Source: Lepiota brunneoincarnata (Eukaryota; Basidiomycota; Agaricomycetes; Agaricales; Agaricaceae). Taken from it: DNA of 64,000 nucleotides. Position numbers and translations under genes: made by a program. Below, one piece after another: positions 60,292 to 64,000 of the stretch; position 1 is the first letter of the stretch; each line of letters opens with the position of its first letter. The notes beneath the pieces are model-generated. The model had not been told where the DNA came from. It saw only the letters and a list, made by a program, of their open reading frames with translations, and did not search any database. The stretch covers positions 372,001-436,000 of the forward strand of contig JAEBUN010000032.1 of assembly GCA_023014365.1 (NCBI GenBank), in the 5' to 3' direction.

Positions 60292-61542
60292 TGAAAAGAT
60301 GGAAACATTTGTGGGTTTTAAGATAGATAAATGGCTTGTTCTCACTCAGCTTAGTTGAAATTCGATAAGCTTAAGTTAATACAAGTAGTATGAGATAGAT
60401 AATGAACAGTTTTGTCTTTTAGGGTGTTCTGGGGGTGCATTCTGACAGCAAAATTCAAGAGAATAGTGTTTTTAGAGGTTAACAAACAGCCATTGAAGTT
60501 ATCTTAGCCATATGGTACAACAGTGAAAGGACAATCCCTGTCAATTCAAAGCATGGGGTCTCTAGTCTCTGGTCTCTGGTCTCTGAACTCTGTTCTCTGT
60601 CTCTGTCTCTGTCTCTGGGTTGGTTGACAACCGAAGAAATCACACTTAACAACACACACTAAGTAGTCCTCTGAAACTGTTCTTAATCACAGCTTGCAGA
60701 CTTGTGTGTGGAAGCAGGGGTGAGACCTCTTTCTTCTCCACAAACAAGTGCGACTGTATTTATATTGTTTAGATACATGCGAGAGATAGTAAATATGAAA
60801 TAGAAAACAATAAGCTTAATTGTTACAGGTACTGCAGAATATTTTGGAAGGTTCAGCAGCATTTCTACCTTGCCCTGGGTTATGGGTTTTTCTCTGATTG
60901 ACAAATGGCAATCCAGCCAGACATGTTCCATGCTCATCTGCATTATTCTGCATCCACGTGAGCATGTTAAGCCTTCGGATCAATTATGATTGGAATGTAT
61001 GGCATATGGACAATCCCTTGATCCATTGTAATTAATCTCAGTCAGGCAATATGCCAAGGTGCCGGGACCCACAAAGCACTTGTTAATTATGAGTCTTTGA
61101 TATGTCTAGGGTTTTGGGCATCGGGTGTTGCCTCCCGAACGTTGGACATTCCATTCCGTGGTCCAGTCATCATTATTGGGCTTGCTATGGGCATAATACA
61201 CCTGCAACAGCCGCTATGTACATTCTTTAGGTTCCAACAAATCCGAGTTCATCAGAAAACTGCTTGTAAGGTCCCTGGATGCGACCAGAGTATACTCAAT
61301 AGGCTATGGAGAGTCTGGAATCCCTCTGGAGAGCATTCTGATAGCTTGGTTCACTAAGCTTAGTGATAATGAGCTGGTTTGAACACTTCCGAGGCTCGAA
61401 TATCCTCAGTTTGGTCAAACTGGCTACTACGGGACATAGTACCAATCCTCTATAGGGTTCTTTAATGATATAGCCAATGATTCTATGTAGAGAATTGTTC
61501 CAGAGTACGGAATTCATGTATAGGCATGAAATCAGCATATCA
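60292..61542 (-). repeat. long gypsy LTR, copy C
   Basis: 1251 bp. On the minus strand it starts TGATATGCTGATTTCATGCC and ends CATCTTTTCA. A purine tract (TTAGGGGGAGA) directly precedes it on the minus strand, so it looks like the 3' LTR of an element whose body lay to the right. Confidence 0.75.
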
Positions 61543-61868
61543 TCTCCCCCTAACCAATTGCTGACTGTCCTCAGTCATTATCTCCTTCAAATTTGCAGTA
61601 TCCGAGTCTCTCTGATGCGCTCTATGTTCTAGAATGTTCACCAGCTTCGAGAGTAGCATACCTTTGCTAAGCTTATTCCAAAATGATGTCATGTCACCAA
61701 GTTTAAATGTATAGATCAACTTCTTGTTGCTATAGCCTAAATTTTTATCTTGTTATTGGGTCTTTTAAATGTCCCAAGGTCTCATTTCCTCTCTTTTGTT
61801 CTCTCTCTCACTTCTTACTTGTCTATCCTGCTTGCATATCACTCTTCAACACCCACTTTTATCAGTAA
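61543..61868. other. promoter-side spacer
   Basis: About 325 bp: the purine tract of LTR copy C, then T/C-rich sequence upstream of the next ORF. No other feature. Confidence 0.35.
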
Positions 61869-63897
61869 TGGACAGAAATATGCGCAGCAGCAAACGTGCT
61901 CACTACAAGGAGGACTTGGACTCTTCTTCCAGTAAGTAGAGTTTGAGTTACAGTTTTCTCTGTTTTCTTAACACTGTTTTCAGGCTATGCTGGGCCAAGC
62001 AATGCCTCACCGGCTTCTCAAGGTGCGCCTTCATCATCGATTGCGCAATGTAAGTTGCGTTTTTCCCCGTTCTCATTGTCATCACTCATGTTTTCTCTGC
62101 TTTTAGGTCTCACTATTTGCCTACCAGTGCATCGCAACCTCCTGCCTCAATGGGAACCACCAGCACCGTGTACTAGGAGGGCTAGAGGAGGGCAAGGAGC
62201 TTGAGGAGCTTGCGGAAATCGTCAGGTGGGTGTGGCAAGGACCCCTCCTCCACCATACTCTCTGCCCCACAAACCAACTCCTCTGCTGGCCTCTCCCTTG
62301 GCCACTCCAGTGCCAAGACGCGTGATTTCCATTGTGTCATTGTGCAATCCAACCGACGAGTGCTCTGCCAGATTTTCTGCAGAACCCTCGTCAGGTATCC
62401 CTGTTGGCAGGCCCTCTGGTAGATTATCCACAGAGGCTTCATCCAGTTCAATGTTGCTGCCCCCTCTCGCTGTCTCTCTGCACACCCTGGACAAGGAAGA
62501 CTTGCTGGTGCTCCCTCCCCTGGGTATTGCATCAGGTTCAGAGGTGCCGGGCCCTTCAACAAACTGGCCTTCTTCCCCCATACTCTCTTCTGCTACTTCA
62601 ACACATAAGCTTAGTTGTTTTCACAATATATTTGTTCTTTCTGCTGACTTCTGCTTTAGCACATATACCAGCTGCCTTTAAAGGCAAACAGAGGGTGAAA
62701 TCATTGGTGCCACCCCCTCTCCCCTTATTCCTGGCAGGTTCTAACTTGTCATCGCGTCCTCTGGTCCCTGAGGTCTCTCAAGCCAACCTCTTTAAAATCT
62801 TTAGCTGGTCCTCTTCTCTGGATGGGCAACATGTGCTGGCTTTGCCTAGGTGCCCAACACCATCACCACCTCACTTAGCTGGCACTCCAGTTGAGTCTCC
62901 TGCAAGCACCATGGAGATTTCACCTTCTCCAGATTTGGAACTTCTCCTGGAGCCATCTCCCATTCCACAGGAGCTGGCCTTCATTTTTCAAGACTTGCTT
63001 CTGGCCTCACCGCCTCCTGTTCCTTCTCATTTGCCTAGCCTGGTGGTTCTGGAGATCCCTCAAGAGTCTCCTCATGCTGGCCCATCACATCAAAAACATG
63101 TCCTTTTGTCCAAGAAGAGTTCCAACACACAGATGAAGAAATACATTCCCTGAGCTTGCTTTCGACGCTCTGAGGCTGCCAATATTTGGGACCATGGATA
63201 CTGCCACCCAGTCCCGCTCTTTTGTGAGGACTTTCCTAGGCTGCTGGCAGCTAGCCAGCTTTCAGTATGTTCTCCAAGTTTTCTCGTGTTTCCTTACTGA
63301 AGGGTTTTGACATCTACCCCAGTACATGCCACCTCAGTCTCAATGTCCTTCCTGCACTGCTTGTAAGTTGGAGTGCGAGCCTCTGGGCAAGGGTAAGAAG
63401 TGTCGCAGCTGTGACCTCTATAATTAACCCTGCACCTTTGCAGACCATCTGCAAGTCTCGGCTGGTGTTGCAAACGCCCTAGTCACATCTTCACTGACCA
63501 GTGAATACCATAAGTTTCTCTGTTCACTATTTTTCTCTTTTCTTATTCTCTTTATTTTCTAGATCTGGCCGCTTTTGTGCGTGTTGTGTCCTCCAGCTTG
63601 GTCAGCCTGGAGGCAAACCATGTCGCTTATGAGGCTTCGGTGTTTCACCACCATCAGGTGGTTTATCAGTTTGTCCAGGAAATACAAGTTACCCAGATGG
63701 GCCTGGAAGGTAACGATGTGGCATTTGTCAAGATGGGGATGGCTGACTCCATTGAAGACATCAAAGCATTCTTTGAGTTTGCCACCAACTTTCTGGGAGT
63801 CCCGACATATGAAGAATTCAAGGAGCTCAAATCACTTCTCTTCCTCGCTTTCCTGATGACTCAGGATCCGGAGTCTATCTTGGAGGACTTAAACTAG
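61869..63897 (+). CDS. hypothetical multi-exon gene, probably repeat-derived
   Basis: Exon 1 from ATG 61869 (MDRNMRSSKRAHYKEDLDSS) ends at a GTAAGT donor; exon 2 encodes YAGPSNASPASQGAPSSSIAQ before another GTAAGT. Downstream frames are Ser/Pro-rich (62226-62681) and then IPAAFKGKQRVKSLVPPPLP to 63153. A Cys-rich stretch near 63335-63440 (CPSCTACKLECEPLGKGKK, then CRSC) could bind zinc. The last exon is open from 63577 to TAG 63895-63897, with VSSSLVSLEANHVAYEASVF and ending PESILEDLN. Frames change between segments, so either introns remain undetected or the gene is broken. I do not recognise the family. Confidence 0.4.
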
Positions 63898-64000
63898 CTG
63901 CTCCCCTTTTATACCTTTATCTCTTGAATGTAACATCCTATTTTGTCCTGTAGATACATTCACAATTAAAGATTCTTGTCTCTTGGTATCTTTCTGAGTT

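Noticed and set aside
1..64000. tRNA, rRNA or CRISPR arrays
   Set aside because: No tRNA-like B box with matching arms, no rRNA core sequence and no regularly spaced repeats were found by reading; a tRNAscan or Rfam search would be decisive.

Overview
The window looks like nuclear DNA of a mushroom-forming basidiomycete (Agaricomycetes). Genes are split by many 40-65 nt GT-AG introns. Two adjacent laccases carry the fungal copper motifs. There are also a fungal-type urea amidolyase, a DCR2-like phosphoesterase, an NTPase of the Crinkler (CR) effector type, and a large set of nested retrotransposons and DNA transposons. No bacterial or organellar signal was seen.

Layout. 1-24 kb is gene-bearing: the 3' part of a urea amidolyase gene (DUR1,2), two tandem laccases, a PIN-domain gene broken by frameshifts, a DCR2-like calcineurin phosphoesterase (minus), a broken Crinkler-like P-loop NTPase (minus), an inverted-repeat element, and an EFM7/NNT1-type methyltransferase (minus) with frameshifts. 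At 23.6-24.0 kb lies a copy of the promoter and first exon of a six-hairpin glycosidase gene; the parent copy is in inverted orientation at 36.1-37.6 kb.

24.1-33.8 kb is one pogo-like DNA transposon (TA target site, imperfect TIRs). A Ty1/copia retrotransposon (24659-29606, 5-bp duplication GGCTG) and a non-autonomous hAT element (29825-31309, 8-bp duplication CATGCAAA) were inserted into it. 34-37.6 kb holds a P450 stub and the decayed glycosidase.

37.8-64 kb is almost entirely repeats. A gypsy gag remnant is cut by a second gypsy element with a long LTR. That LTR carries a Tc1-like element, and its leader carries a chromodomain-type gypsy element (43079-51965, AAGAC duplication), which in turn carries another Tc1-like element. 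Two further copies of the long LTR lie in inverse orientation at 58.7-61.5 kb. The last 2 kb hold an unrecognised multi-exon gene.

The most informative signal is mutational. All nine substitutions between the two chromovirus LTRs are CpG transitions, and five acidic active-site residues of its RT, RNase H and integrase appear lost through CpG-to-CpA changes. This points to cytosine methylation and deamination of repeats. Several host genes carry single-base frameshifts while DUR1,2 is clean over 3.7 kb. True decay and assembly error cannot be told apart from the sequence alone.
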